From: Nocardia sp. alder85J | Lineage (GTDB): Bacteria > Actinomycetota > Actinomycetes > Mycobacteriales > Mycobacteriaceae | Reading direction: 5' to 3' | Assembly (NCBI RefSeq): GCF_020176955.2 | Contig: NZ_JAIUCZ020000003.1 | Coordinates: 496,001-560,000 of the forward strand | Length of the DNA: 64,000 bases | Shown here: positions 33,748 to 42,987 of the stretch, one piece after another | Layout of the letters: every line of letters starts with the position of its first letter | How positions within the stretch are numbered: position 1 is the first letter of the stretch | Notes under the pieces: model-generated | The model's database searches: none | Seen by the model: the letters and a program-made list of their open reading frames with translations, nothing else | Told to the model about the DNA's origin: nothing | Position numbers and translations under genes: made by a program

Positions 33748-35019
33748 GTGACCGATCGAGCCCGGCTCGCCGCTCCGGGCGGATCGCCCGCTGATCCCCG
33801 AACCCGACGCCCGCGCCGATTGCTGTGGATCGCGGTCGGACTGTTCCTGCTCTCCGCGGTGATCGAGATCGCCGCCCGGCAATGGGCCGGCTACATCGAT
33901 CTCCAGGTCTATCGCAACGGCGCCCGGGTCTGGCTGGACGGCGGCGACCTGTACGGGCCGCTGCCGCCCTCGGGCGGGCTCGGGCTGCCGTTCACCTACC
34001 CGCCGCTGGCGGCGCTGTTCTTCACCCCGCTGGCCATGATGCCGCTGTGGCTGGCCGGGCCCGCGACGGTGCTGGTGTCGGTGGTCTGCCTGGGCCTGAC
34101 GCTGTGGGTGGTGTCCAACACCCTGGAGCCGGTCCCGGCGCGGATCGTGCGGTGGGCGCTGGTGATCGGCGGCGTGGCACTGCTCGGACTGTCCGAACCG
34201 GTCCGGCAGACCTACAACTTCGGCCAGGTCAATCTGGTCCTGATGACCGCGATCACACTGGACGTGCTGCTGCGCCGGCCGGTCTGGCCGCGCGGCATGC
34301 TGGTCGGCATCGCGGTGGCGATCAAGCTGACCCCGGCCGGATTCCTGCTGTACTTCCTGGTGCGCCGGGACTGGCGGTCCGCGATCACCATGGTGCTGTC
34401 GGCGCTGGGCGCCGTCGGGGTCGGGGTGGCGCTGTTCCCGCACGAATCGGCCGAGTACTGGTCCCGGGTGATCCGCGACACCGGCCGCATCGGGCCGCCC
34501 GCCTTCGCCGGGAACCAGTCGCTGAAGGGAATGGTGTTCCGGCTCGGCCTCGGCGAGCCGGCGTCCACCCGGCTGTGGCTGACCCTGTCGGTGATCGCGG
34601 TCGCGCTGGCGGCGGTGGTGATGTGGCGACTGCTGCACGCACCGCAGGTGACCGGCCTGGAGCGGGCCACCGCGCTGCTGGTGAATGCGCTTGCGGTGCT
34701 GCTGGTCTCACCGGTGTCCTGGTCGCACCACTGGGTGTGGGTGGCCCCGGCGCTGCCGGTGGCGCTGATCTGGCTGCACCGCGCCGGGCTCACCCGGACC
34801 CGGATCGCGGTGGCGGCGGCGATCACGCTGATCTTCCTGGTCGGCCCGCACTGGCTGCTGCCGCACAGCGCGCAGCGGGAGCACGGCTGGGCGCTGTGGC
34901 AGCAGCTGATCGGCAGCAGCTATGTGCTGGTGGCGTTCACGGGCCTGGCGGTGGCCGCGATCTGCTACCGGCGGCGCGATTACCGGGGCGCCAGGAACGC
35001 CGCCAACGCGGCCGCGTAG
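33748..35019 (+). CDS. GT87-family polyprenol-phosphate-mannose mannosyltransferase
   Basis: 423-aa polytopic membrane glycosyltransferase (GT-C fold, DUF2029/GT87). About ten membrane segments; the external loop after the first holds the conserved Asp in [14 protein letters not shown], followed by GGDLYGPLP and [17 protein letters not shown]87 enzymes of this order add alpha-1,2-mannose to lipoarabinomannan or related glycans from polyprenyl-P-mannose; which linkage is made here cannot be told. Ends inside the convergent M18 aminopeptidase by 40 bp. Confidence 0.85.
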   Translation: MTDRARLAAPGGSPADPRTRRPRRLLWIAVGLFLLSAVIEIAARQWAGYIDLQVYRNGARVWLDGGDLYGPLPPSGGLGLPFTYPPLAALFFTPLAMMPLWLAGPATVLVSVVCLGLTLWVVSNTLEPVPARIVRWALVIGGVALLGLSEPVRQTYNFGQVNLVLMTAITLDVLLRRPVWPRGMLVGIAVAIKLTPAGFLLYFLVRRDWRSAITMVLSALGAVGVGVALFPHESAEYWSRVIRDTGRIGPPAFAGNQSLKGMVFRLGLGEPASTRLWLTLSVIAVALAAVVMWRLLHAPQVTGLERATALLVNALAVLLVSPVSWSHHWVWVAPALPVALIWLHRAGLTRTRIAVAAAITLIFLVGPHWLLPHSAQREHGWALWQQLIGSSYVLVAFTGLAVAAICYRRRDYRGARNAANAAA

Positions 35020-36278
35020 GCCGGCACATCGGCGGCGGCCATCAGTTCCCGGGCCGAATGCATGGCCAGCTGCGGCGCGCCGACGTCGACCGTGGGCATG
35101 CCGGTGCGGGCCGCGGTCATCGGGCCGATGGTGGAACCGCACGGCAGATCCGCGCGGTGCACATAGCGCTGCAACGGCACCTCCGCCTGGGCGCAGGCCA
35201 GTGCGAAGGCGCCTGCGCCGACCGCGTCGGTGGCGTAGCGCAGGTTCTGGTTGACCTTCAGCACCGGGCCGCCGCCGGCCACGATCCGGTGCGCCGGTTC
35301 GTGCCGCTCCGGATAGTTGGGGTGGGTGGCGTGCGCCATGTCACCCGAGGCGCAGATCGAACCGGCAAGGGCCGCAAGGTATTCCGACCGTCCACCGCCG
35401 CGGGCCAGCACGATCCGCTCCAGCACCGCGGGCAGCAGATCCGATTGCGCGCCGCGATCGGACTGGCTGCCGACCTCCTCGTGGTCGAAGATCGCCAGCA
35501 CCGGTGTGGGGGCGCCCGGCGCGGGCTCGGCCAGCGCGGCCAGGAAACCGTGCAGGCCCGCGTAACAGGTGGCCTGGTTGTCCAGGCGCGGGGCGCTCAC
35601 CAGATCGCCGTCCCGGCCGACCGGGCCGCTCGGCGCGAGATCGTGGGTCATCAGTTCCCAGCCCAGCAGGGCGCCGACGGCGACCCCGGCCCGCTCGGCC
35701 ACGTAGCCGGCCAGCGAACGCGGCTCACCGCCGAGGCCCCAGACCGCGTTGACGTGCCGCTGCGGATCCAGGGTGACCCCGCGCCGGTCCTCGGACAGGT
35801 GGATGGCCAGCTGCGGCACCCGCAGCAACGGCTCGTCGATGCGGACCAGCACCTCCCGGACAGCGCCGCCGTCGCGCACGGTCAGCCGGCCGGACAGACC
35901 GAGATCGCGATCCAGCCACGAGTTGAGCCAGGCGCCGCCGTACGGTTCCAGGCCCACCAGTTGCCAGCCGGCGACCGCGAGATCCGGATGCTGCTTGACG
36001 CGCAGGTTGGGACTGTCGGTGTGCGCCCCGGCCACCCGGAAATTGCGGGCGGCGTCGGCGGCGGCGTCCGCGGGCTCGGCCCAGGCCACCAGCGAACCTC
36101 CGCGCACCACGAAATATCGTCCCGTACCGGCGTGTTCCCACGGCCGGGACTCGGCGAGTTCGGTGAATCCGTGGGCCGCCAATTCCGTTGCGACGGTTCG
36201 GCACACGTGAAACGGGGAGGGGGACGCGTCGATGAAGGCACACAGTCCGGACGCGGTCGCGGTGATCGAGACGGGCAT
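34980..36278 (-). CDS. pepC: M18 family aminopeptidase
   Basis: 432-aa cytoplasmic metallopeptidase of the M18 (aspartyl/yeast aminopeptidase I) family, trimming N-terminal residues from peptides. Metal and catalytic positions visible: [44 protein letters not shown] and the C-terminal [14 protein letters not shown]. It corresponds to Rv0800 (pepC) beside purL in M. tuberculosis. ATG 36278 is 6 nt after TAGGAT. Tail overlaps the GT87 gene. Confidence 0.93.
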   Translation of the reverse strand: MPVSITATASGLCAFIDASPSPFHVCRTVATELAAHGFTELAESRPWEHAGTGRYFVVRGGSLVAWAEPADAAADAARNFRVAGAHTDSPNLRVKQHPDLAVAGWQLVGLEPYGGAWLNSWLDRDLGLSGRLTVRDGGAVREVLVRIDEPLLRVPQLAIHLSEDRRGVTLDPQRHVNAVWGLGGEPRSLAGYVAERAGVAVGALLGWELMTHDLAPSGPVGRDGDLVSAPRLDNQATCYAGLHGFLAALAEPAPGAPTPVLAIFDHEEVGSQSDRGAQSDLLPAVLERIVLARGGGRSEYLAALAGSICASGDMAHATHPNYPERHEPAHRIVAGGGPVLKVNQNLRYATDAVGAGAFALACAQAEVPLQRYVHRADLPCGSTIGPMTAARTGMPTVDVGAPQLAMHSARELMAAADVPAYAAALAAFLAPR

Positions 36279-36284
36279 ACCGCG

Positions 36285-36290
36285 ATCCTA
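36285..36290 (-). promoter_or_regulatory. -10 element, leaderless M18 aminopeptidase
   Basis: TAGGAT, 6 nt, ATG 36278. Confidence 0.5.
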
Positions 36291-36374
36291 GGTGTCTTTA
36301 CAATTCGCGAGAATTCCCGCCCGTGTGACTCACGATGCGAACGTGCACATTTTCGGCGCGCGCATATCGGCGGA

Positions 36375-36812
36375 TCAACCGACGGCCGGCGCCTCGACGA
36401 CCAGTTCCAGCAGGTGCAACAGGTCGGCATGCCGTTCGGCGCCGATCCGTTTCCGCAATTCCTCCTCCACCCGCGACTCCTCGGCGCGCACCGAGTGCAC
36501 CAGCGCCACACCGAGATCGCTGAGGCCGATCAGGATGCGCCGGCGGTCCTCCGCGGCGGCGATCCGGAAGATCAGACCCCGATCGGCGAGCGCATCGGCA
36601 TGTCTGGTGGCCGAGGAGGGCGGCAACTGGGCGCGCGCGGCCAGATCGGTCATGGTGATGCCGCTGTCGTCGGACAAATTGGACAACATCGCCCACTGAT
36701 CCGCAGATAGTTGCCGGGCACACAGTGCCGCATCGAGGTGGCGCAGCCAGCAACGTTCCGCGGCACGCAACGCCCCGTGCAGCGTAGAAAATCCGCTCAC
36801 AATGGTCGACAT
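36375..36812 (-). CDS. MarR family regulator
   Basis: 145-aa winged-helix repressor. The recognition region GITMTDLAARAQLPPSSATRHADALADRGLIFRIAAAEDRRRILIGLSDLG (about residues 51-100) is a textbook MarR wing. No divergent target gene adjoins it: the 343 bp upstream hold no gene and the M18 peptidase follows on the same strand after 96 bp. Ligand and targets unknown. Confidence 0.88.
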   Translation of the reverse strand: MSTIVSGFSTLHGALRAAERCWLRHLDAALCARQLSADQWAMLSNLSDDSGITMTDLAARAQLPPSSATRHADALADRGLIFRIAAAEDRRRILIGLSDLGVALVHSVRAEESRVEEELRKRIGAERHADLLHLLELVVEAPAVG

Positions 36813-37155
36813 CGATTTCCGCCCATCGATTTCCGCCAGGACGAGACAGAGGGTACCGAATGTTTCCGCGCAGTGAGGGCCCGAACGAGATAATGCGTTC
36901 CCTGTTCTGTGGCCGATGGCGAATTACGTCGATGTCGTGAGCGGATGCAATTGCAGAGTTTGCCAGCAACACGCACGTGCACTGTTTGCCCGTGATCTCC
37001 GGTCGCACGGGCCGCGCGATCACCTCGTGGCACATGTGGTGTTCGCGGGGTGAAGCGGGTTGTTCGCGGGCCGGGAAGACATGTTTGCGGACCGGTTCCC
37101 GGTAGTTCGGGAGCCGGTCCGGCGGGTCGGAATGCGCTACGCGGTGCTGATGCGC
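36813..37155. other. 343-bp intergenic region between MarR gene and purQ
   Basis: No gene is supportable. It contains the purQ-side hairpin (37089-37120) and must contain the MarR promoter near 36,830-36,900, which is relatively AT-rich. Two copies of GTTCGCGGG occur near 37,040 and 37,060. Confidence 0.6.
37089..37120 (-). terminator. hairpin downstream of purSQ
   Basis: GGACCGGTTCCCG (37089-37101) pairs with CGGGAGCCGGTCC (37108-37120) over 13 bp with one G-U, loop of 6 nt. It starts 36 nt past the purQ stop. There is no U-tract. Confidence 0.6.
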
Positions 37156-37860
37156 TCAGGCGGAGACGAGAGTGTCGACGACCGACAGGAACAGGCCCAG
37201 TCCGTCGTCGCTCGGGCCGGTGAGCGGCTCGGTGGCGTGCTCCGGATGCGGCATGAGGCCGACGATCCGGCCGTCGGCCGAACTGATCCCGGCGATGTCG
37301 CGCTGCGAGCCGTTCGGGTTGTCGGCGTAGCGGAAGACCACCCGGCCCTCCCCCTCCAGCTCGTCGAGCACTCGCTGCGAGGCCTGGAAACGGCCCTCCG
37401 CGTTCTTGACCGGGATGAGGATCTGCGCGCCCGGCTCGTACCGCGACGTCCAGGCGGTGTCGGTGCGCTCCACCCGCAGCCACTCGTCGCGGCAGATGAA
37501 GTGCAGGCCCTGATTGCGGGTCAGCGCGCCCGGCAGCAGCCCGGCCTCGCACAGCACCTGGAAACCGTTGCAGATGCCCAGCACCGGCAGGCCCTTGGCG
37601 GCGGCCTCGACCACCTTGCCCATCACGGGGGCGAACCGGGCGATGGCGCCGGCCCGCAGATAGTCGCCGTAGGAGAAACCACCCGGCACGACCACCGCGT
37701 CGACGCCGCGCAGATCGGCATCGCCGTGCCACAGGGCCACGGCCTCGGCGCCACCCAGCCGCACCGCGCGGGCCGCATCGACATCGTCGAGGGTGCCGGG
37801 GAAGGTGATGACACCGATGCGAGCGTTGCCGGTGGCACCCGTGCGCGCGTCGGTGGTCAC
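37156..37860 (-). CDS. purQ: phosphoribosylformylglycinamidine synthase, PurQ subunit
   Basis: 234-aa class I glutamine amidotransferase supplying ammonia to PurL. The triad is visible: nucleophile Cys in GICNGFQVL, and His/Glu in [25 protein letters not shown] is the oxyanion segment. GTG 37860 overlaps the purS stop by GTGA, ensuring coupled synthesis. Confidence 0.97.
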   Translation of the reverse strand: MTTDARTGATGNARIGVITFPGTLDDVDAARAVRLGGAEAVALWHGDADLRGVDAVVVPGGFSYGDYLRAGAIARFAPVMGKVVEAAAKGLPVLGICNGFQVLCEAGLLPGALTRNQGLHFICRDEWLRVERTDTAWTSRYEPGAQILIPVKNAEGRFQASQRVLDELEGEGRVVFRYADNPNGSQRDIAGISSADGRIVGLMPHPEHATEPLTGPSDDGLGLFLSVVDTLVSA

Positions 37861-38093
37861 GGCAGCCGCACCACTTTCCAGTCCTCGATCACCGTGTTGG
37901 CCAGCAGCGCCTCGGCGATCTTCTCGAGCTCCGCGTCGTCGACGCTGTCATCGATATCGAGTTCGAATCGCTTGCCCTGCCGGACGTCCGCGACACCCGG
38001 AAAACCCAGACGCCCGAGCGCGCCGACGATGGCCTGACCCTGCGGATCCAGGATCTCGGCCTTCGGCATCACCTCGACCACGACTCGTGCCAC
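37857..38093 (-). CDS. purS: phosphoribosylformylglycinamidine synthase, PurS subunit
   Basis: 78-aa bridging subunit that joins PurQ to PurL. Sequence [19 protein letters not shown] and [18 protein letters not shown] are diagnostic. GTG 38093 has GAGGAG 7 nt upstream; longer upstream frames were rejected because no homologue is that long. Confidence 0.95.
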   Translation of the reverse strand: MARVVVEVMPKAEILDPQGQAIVGALGRLGFPGVADVRQGKRFELDIDDSVDDAELEKIAEALLANTVIEDWKVVRLP

Positions 38094-38173
38094 GCGTTGC
38101 TCCTCAGCTGGTGGGGGAATACCGCCACAGCGTAGTCGGCGAGTTCCGCGCCGCACGGCGCGGGTGGGCCTTG

Positions 38174-38179
38174 TACGTT
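38174..38179 (+). promoter_or_regulatory. -10 element, leaderless MBL hydrolase gene
   Basis: TACGTT, 6 nt, ATG 38186. Divergent from purS, whose start is 93 nt away. Confidence 0.5.
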
Positions 38180-38185
38180 GGCCGT

Positions 38186-38839
38186 ATGCGAGTCGCACAC
38201 TTCGGACATTCCTGTGTTCTCGTCGAGCTCGACGGCATGAGGATCCTCTTCGATCCGGGCAACTTCTCACACGGATTCGAGGGCATCACCGGGCTGGACG
38301 CCATCGCGGTCACCCACCAGCACCCCGACCACATCGACGCCAACCGGATCGAGGCGCTGATCGAGGCCAATCCCGGTGCGCGCCTGCTCTGCGACCCGCA
38401 GACCGCCGCGCTGCGCGGCGAGCCGTGGGAGGCGGTGCACGCCGGTGACGTGCTCACCGTGGGCGAGGTGCAGATCACCGGGGGCGGCGGCCGGCACGCC
38501 GTCATCCACCCGGAGATCCCGGTGATCGACAACACCGTCTTCCAGCTCGGCACCCCCGCGGATCCGTCACGGTTCGTGCATCCCGGCGACAGCCTCTGGG
38601 TGCCGCCGACCCCGGTCGGGGTGCTCGCGCTGCCCGCGGTCGCGCCCTGGATGAAGATCAGCGAGGCCGTCGACTACCTGCGCGCGGTGCATCCGCGCAC
38701 GGCGCTGCCCATCCACTACGGCATCATCAGCCCGCAGGCGCAGGGCATCTACTTCGGACGGCTGTCCGAGATGCGGCCCGCCGACAGCGATTTCGTCGTG
38801 ATCGAGCCCGAGGATCAGACCGAGTTCGCCACCGCGTAG
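38186..38839 (+). CDS. metallo-beta-lactamase-fold hydrolase (UlaG-like)
   Basis: 217-aa metal-dependent hydrolase. The zinc motif THQHPDHID (HxHxDH) lies near residues 45-53, with further His in GGRHAVIHPEIP and LPIHYG. The opening MRVAHFGHSCVLVELDG is typical of the UlaG/YtnP-like branch. Substrate unknown. The last 25 bp overlap the convergent M20 peptidase. Confidence 0.85.
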   Translation: MRVAHFGHSCVLVELDGMRILFDPGNFSHGFEGITGLDAIAVTHQHPDHIDANRIEALIEANPGARLLCDPQTAALRGEPWEAVHAGDVLTVGEVQITGGGGRHAVIHPEIPVIDNTVFQLGTPADPSRFVHPGDSLWVPPTPVGVLALPAVAPWMKISEAVDYLRAVHPRTALPIHYGIISPQAQGIYFGRLSEMRPADSDFVVIEPEDQTEFATA

Positions 38840-40197
38840 GTATCGAGGAACAGCGCCTCGGCCAGCGCGATGCGCTCGATCTCGGCCGGGTCCACGCTCT
38901 CGTTCGGGGCGTGGATCAGGCAGGCCGGCTCCTCGACGCCGATCAGCATGATCTCCGCGTCCGGATAGGTCTCCGCGAAGACGTTGCACAGCGGGATCGA
39001 GCCGCCCTGCCCCTGGGTGGTGGCCGGACGGCCGTACGCGGTGGCCAGGGCGGCCTCCATGGCGGCGCGGGCCGGGCCGCCGGTGCCCGAGCGGAACGGC
39101 GCCCCGACGGCCTCGGTCTCCACCGTGAGCCGCGCCCGCCAGGGCGTGTGCGCTTCCAGATGCGCGGTCAGCGCCCGCAGCGCCCGATCCGGATCGAGAC
39201 CGGGCGGGATCCGCAGGTTCAGCCGAGCGCGGGCGCGCGGTTGCAGGGCCGCAGCCGAACCGACCACCGGCGGGACGTCGATGCCGAGCACCGTCAATGC
39301 CGGTCGTGCCCACAGCATGTCGGCGATCGTCCCGTCGCCGAACAACTCCACCTCCGCGAGCACGCCGGCATCGGCGCGGAACTGCGCGGGCGGATACTGC
39401 ACCCCTTCCCAGATCTGGCCGCCGGGCAGGCCGTCGACGGTGGTGTTGCCGCGCTCGTCGTGCAGCGTCGCCAGCAGCCGGATCAGCGCGCTCACCGCAT
39501 CCGGGGCGGCGCCGCCGAACATGCCGGAATGCAGAGGGCCCGACAGGGTTTCGATGGTGACCAGCACGTTCACGGTGCCGCGCAGGGTCTGGGTGAAGGT
39601 CGGCACCCCGACGGCGAAATTACCGGCGTCGGCGATCACCAGCGCGTCGGCGCGCAGCAGATCGGCATTACGGGGCACGAACTGCTCCAGCCCGCCGGTG
39701 CCCTGTTCCTCCGAACCCTCCGACACCACAGTGATTCCGACCGGGAAGTCGTTGCCGCCCAACGCTTCCCGCAGTGCACGCAGGGCGATCAGGTGGGCCA
39801 CCAGATTGCCCTTGCAGTCCGCCGCGCCGCGGCCGTACCAGCGGCCGCCGCGCTCGTGCAACTCCCAGACCGGGGTCTGCCAGGCGGCCTCGTCCAGCGG
39901 CGGCTGCACGTCGTAATGGCAGTACAGCAGCACCGTCGGCGCTCCCGGCGGCGCCGGGTGGCGGGCCACCACCGCCGCACTGCCGTCGGGGGTCTCGTAC
40001 AGCCCGGCGTCGGTCAGCCCTTCCGCGCGGAAGGCATCGCACACCCACTGCGCGGCACGGCGGCACTCCGCAGCCGGGAACTGCCGGGGATCGGCGACGG
40101 AACGGAACGAGACCAGTTCGGCCAGATCGGCTTTCGCCCGCGGCATGAGCGCCCCGACACGGGCTCGCAATGCGGCGGTACGGGAATCGTCGGTCAT
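38815..40197 (-). CDS. M20 family dipeptidase
   Basis: 460-aa zinc peptidase. Metal and catalytic residues are in the usual order: CHYDVQPP, YGRGAADCKGN (bridging Asp), SEGSEEQG (general base and metal Glu), and LIHAPNESV near the C-terminus. GPLHSGMFGGAAPDA marks the dimerisation domain. ATG 40197 has AAAGGA 6 nt upstream. It likely removes C-terminal or dipeptide substrates in the cytoplasm. Confidence 0.9.
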   Translation of the reverse strand: MTDDSRTAALRARVGALMPRAKADLAELVSFRSVADPRQFPAAECRRAAQWVCDAFRAEGLTDAGLYETPDGSAAVVARHPAPPGAPTVLLYCHYDVQPPLDEAAWQTPVWELHERGGRWYGRGAADCKGNLVAHLIALRALREALGGNDFPVGITVVSEGSEEQGTGGLEQFVPRNADLLRADALVIADAGNFAVGVPTFTQTLRGTVNVLVTIETLSGPLHSGMFGGAAPDAVSALIRLLATLHDERGNTTVDGLPGGQIWEGVQYPPAQFRADAGVLAEVELFGDGTIADMLWARPALTVLGIDVPPVVGSAAALQPRARARLNLRIPPGLDPDRALRALTAHLEAHTPWRARLTVETEAVGAPFRSGTGGPARAAMEAALATAYGRPATTQGQGGSIPLCNVFAETYPDAEIMLIGVEEPACLIHAPNESVDPAEIERIALAEALFLDTYAVANSV

Positions 40198-40278
40198 GGT
40201 TGTCCTTTCTACCCGTCCAAGGCGGGCATGATGAGAAGCGCCCGATCGACCTGCCGTCCAGTGAGAGGCCCGATAACC

Positions 40279-41667
40279 GTGAGCGACGACTCCGAGGATC
40301 TGTTCACCCTGCCGGCGCTGTCCCACGGCGCGCCCAAGGATCGGTTCCCGCACCGATCGATCCCGGCCCAGGCCGCGTATCAGATCGTGCACGACGAGCT
40401 GCTGCTCGACGGCGTCTCGCGGATGAACCTGGCGACCTTCTGCACCACCTGGCTCGACGATCAGGCGCGGCGGCTCATGTTCGAGACCACGGACAAGAAC
40501 ATCGTCGACAAGGACGAGTACCCGCAGACCGCGGAGCTGGAGCAGCGCTGCGTGCGGATGATCGCCGACCTGTGGCACTCCCCCGATCCCAGCGGCACCC
40601 TGGGCACCTCCACCACCGGTTCCAGCGAGGCCGCCATGCTGGGCGGGCTGGCGGCGAAATTCCGATGGCGGGCGCGCACCGACGGCCCGTACGCCGCTGC
40701 CAAGGGGGTGCCGAATTTCGTCTGTGGTCCGGTACAGGTCTGCTGGGAGAAGTTCGCGCGCTATTTCGACGTCGAGATCCGGCAGATCCCGTTGCGCGCC
40801 GACCGGTACACCCTGCACCCGGACGACATTGCGGCACACTGTGATTCGAACACGATCCTGGTGGTCGCGACGCTCGGCCAGACCTTCACCGGGCTCTTCG
40901 AGGACGTGGCGGGCATGGCCGCGGCGCTCGACGAGCTGCACCGCGACACCGGGCTGGACATCCCGCTGCACGTCGACGCGGCCAGCGGCGGATTCCTGGC
41001 GCCGTTCACCGCGCCGGAACTGATCTGGGACTTCCGGCTGCCGCGGGTCAAGTCGATCAACGCCTCCGGGCACAAGACCGGCCTGGCGCCGCTGGGCTCG
41101 GGCTGGGCGATCTGGCGCGAGGCCGCCGACCTGCCCGAGGAGCTGATCTTCGACGTCGACTACCTCGGCGGCAGCATGGCCACCTTCAACCTGAACTTCT
41201 CCCGGCCCGGCGGACAGGCCGTCACCCAGTACTACGAGTTCATCCGGCTGGGCCGGATCGGGTACACCGCCGTGCAGGAGGCGCACCATCACGTCGCGCG
41301 GCATCTCGCCCAGGGGGTCGAGCAGGCCGGGCCGTTCGAGCTGATCCACGACGGCGATCCGTTGCGCGGCATCACCGCCGCCTCGTGGCGGCTGACCGGG
41401 CCGGCCGACTACAACCTGTACGACCTGTCGGACCGGCTGCGCAGCCGGGGCTGGCTGATCGCCGCCTATCCGCTACCGGCGAACCGTCAGGACGAGACCA
41501 TCATGCGCGCGGTGATCCGGCACGGTTTCACCTTCGACATGGCCGACCTGCTGCTGGCGGACCTGAAGCGCAGCATCGAACACCTGCACCGGCATCCGCT
41601 GGAATCCTCGCTGACCCGGAAGGAGGCCGGAGGGTTCACCCACACCGCGACCGCGCGATCGTCCTGA
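40279..41667 (+). CDS. gadB: glutamate decarboxylase
   Basis: 462-aa PLP enzyme converting glutamate to GABA with proton uptake. The PLP lysine is in SINASGHKTGL; TSTTGSSEAAMLGG and HVDAASGGFLAPF are the cofactor-binding blocks. Full length, including the C-terminal LTRKEAGGFTHTATA, which in E. coli GadB is the pH-responsive tail. GTG 40279 is chosen over GTG 40261. Divergent from the M20 gene by 81 bp. No GABA antiporter is present in the window. Confidence 0.94.
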   Translation: MSDDSEDLFTLPALSHGAPKDRFPHRSIPAQAAYQIVHDELLLDGVSRMNLATFCTTWLDDQARRLMFETTDKNIVDKDEYPQTAELEQRCVRMIADLWHSPDPSGTLGTSTTGSSEAAMLGGLAAKFRWRARTDGPYAAAKGVPNFVCGPVQVCWEKFARYFDVEIRQIPLRADRYTLHPDDIAAHCDSNTILVVATLGQTFTGLFEDVAGMAAALDELHRDTGLDIPLHVDAASGGFLAPFTAPELIWDFRLPRVKSINASGHKTGLAPLGSGWAIWREAADLPEELIFDVDYLGGSMATFNLNFSRPGGQAVTQYYEFIRLGRIGYTAVQEAHHHVARHLAQGVEQAGPFELIHDGDPLRGITAASWRLTGPADYNLYDLSDRLRSRGWLIAAYPLPANRQDETIMRAVIRHGFTFDMADLLLADLKRSIEHLHRHPLESSLTRKEAGGFTHTATARSS

Positions 41668-41672
41668 GCGGA

Positions 41673-42377
41673 TCAGGCGGCCTGGGCGGTTTCGAAGCGC
41701 TCCCAGCGGTAGACGTCGGGAGTGGCGCTGTGGAACAGGGCCAGATCGACCGCGTCGAGCATCGCCTGCCGCGGCCCCGAGCGGTTCAGCTGGGCCGCGG
41801 AGACGGCCAGCCGGAGCGTGCCGCCGCGGCGGGCGGTCCGCACCGCGCTCATCACCAGGGCGTGGCACCACCACGGCTCGGCGCGGAAACCCTCGCCGAT
41901 GCCGTGCACCCAGGCCCGCTGCACCGTCTGCCGCTCCAGATCGTGGATCGAGGTGAGGGTCAGGGCCAGCCGGAATCCGACCTCGGGCAGCGCCGCCAGC
42001 GCACCCTCGGAGGCGTTCCAGCGCGGCGCGGCGAACAGCCGGGTGCGCAACCCCACCTGCTCCAGCACGCGGTCGGCGGCCATCAGCCGCAACCGCGCCT
42101 CGTGCCGGGGCAGTGCGGCGAATTCGGCGCGACGGCTCCTGGTGGCCGCCTGGTCGTAGCCGTGCAGGACGACGGCGTCGCCGACGGCGCGGCGGGCCCG
42201 CAGCCACTCCTGGGTGTGCCGATCGTCGACGAGCCGGTACTTGCCCTTCAGCCGGGGAGCCACCAGCAGCGACAGCGGCACTCCGCGCCGGTCCATTTCC
42301 GTGGCGAACGACATGGCGGCCGCCCGCGTGGTGTCACGAATACCGGAAACCGAAACGATCAACTGCGAGCCGCTCAT
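41673..42377 (-). CDS. DUF2334 polysaccharide-deacetylase-like protein
   Basis: 234-aa protein of the DUF2334 group within the NodB-like deacetylase superfamily. Visible: LIVSVSGIRDTT, GVPLSLLVAPRLKGKY, the metal-type segment LHGYDQ, and FAAPRWNASEGALAAL. The first Asp pair of NodB domains is not obvious here, so activity is doubtful. Conserved across mycobacteria and nocardiae. Its stop is 5 bp from the gadB stop. Confidence 0.78.
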   Translation of the reverse strand: MSGSQLIVSVSGIRDTTRAAAMSFATEMDRRGVPLSLLVAPRLKGKYRLVDDRHTQEWLRARRAVGDAVVLHGYDQAATRSRRAEFAALPRHEARLRLMAADRVLEQVGLRTRLFAAPRWNASEGALAALPEVGFRLALTLTSIHDLERQTVQRAWVHGIGEGFRAEPWWCHALVMSAVRTARRGGTLRLAVSAAQLNRSGPRQAMLDAVDLALFHSATPDVYRWERFETAQAA

Positions 42378-42634
42378 GTTTCCACTGTGTGGGCGGCAGA
42401 TGTCCGTGACGTGCTGCTCCGGTGACGTGCCGACGAATTCGAGCTACCGAATCGTGAGCCGCCGGCACCGCCGATCAGGGTTCGATTCGTGGCCCGTTCG
42501 GAGAGAATCAGCACGACAGGAGTGTGATATCACTCACCGGATAACCGAACGATATCGGCGCGGACGCTGACACGCGGATGCGGACGCGCCGTTTCCGGAT
42601 TGATGCAGCATGTACACGACAACGCAACGGTTAC

Positions 42635-42640
42635 TAGACT
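42635..42640 (+). promoter_or_regulatory. -10 element, leaderless secreted-protein gene
   Basis: TAGACT, 7 nt, GTG 42648. Confidence 0.5.
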
Positions 42641-42647
42641 GCGCCGC

Positions 42648-42977
42648 GTGAAAGCCGCAATTGTTTCCGCCCTCGCTCTCCCGTTCCTGATGGCCGTCCC
42701 GGTCGTGGCGAATGCCCAGATCGCGCCGCCGCCGGCCAACATCATGCCGGGCCAGTCCCAGTCCCCGGATCAGATGTGCGACACCACCGGTCAGATCGTC
42801 GACTGGGCGCGCGCGCAGCAGCCCGACGCCGACCCGGAGCAGATCGCCACCGCGTACGACACGCAGATGGCGGCCAAGGTGCCCGGCTACAGCTTCTTCC
42901 AGGCACAGCAGCACAGCGACCTGGTCGACCTGATCAAGGCGTGTGGGTTCGCCAAGCCGCAGCCGGCGCAGAACTGA
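42648..42977 (+). CDS. small secreted DUF732-like protein
   Basis: 109-aa exported protein. Signal peptide VKAAIVSALALPFLMAVPVVANA with likely cleavage after ANA (about residue 23). The mature part has a helical region (DQMCDTTGQIVDWARAQQPDADPEQIATAYDTQMA) and two Cys (MCDTTG, KACGFAK), as in small mycobacterial DUF732 proteins. Function unknown. GTG 42648 follows a leaderless -10 and gives the signal peptide a sensible length. It converges on oligopeptidase B with 10 bp between stops. Confidence 0.75.
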   Translation: MKAAIVSALALPFLMAVPVVANAQIAPPPANIMPGQSQSPDQMCDTTGQIVDWARAQQPDADPEQIATAYDTQMAAKVPGYSFFQAQQHSDLVDLIKACGFAKPQPAQN

Positions 42978-42987
42978 CCCGGCGCCG

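Noticed and set aside
42534..42543. GTGATATCAC palindrome upstream of the secreted-protein gene
   Set aside because: Only 10 bp, about 90 nt from the predicted transcription start; too short to support as an operator.
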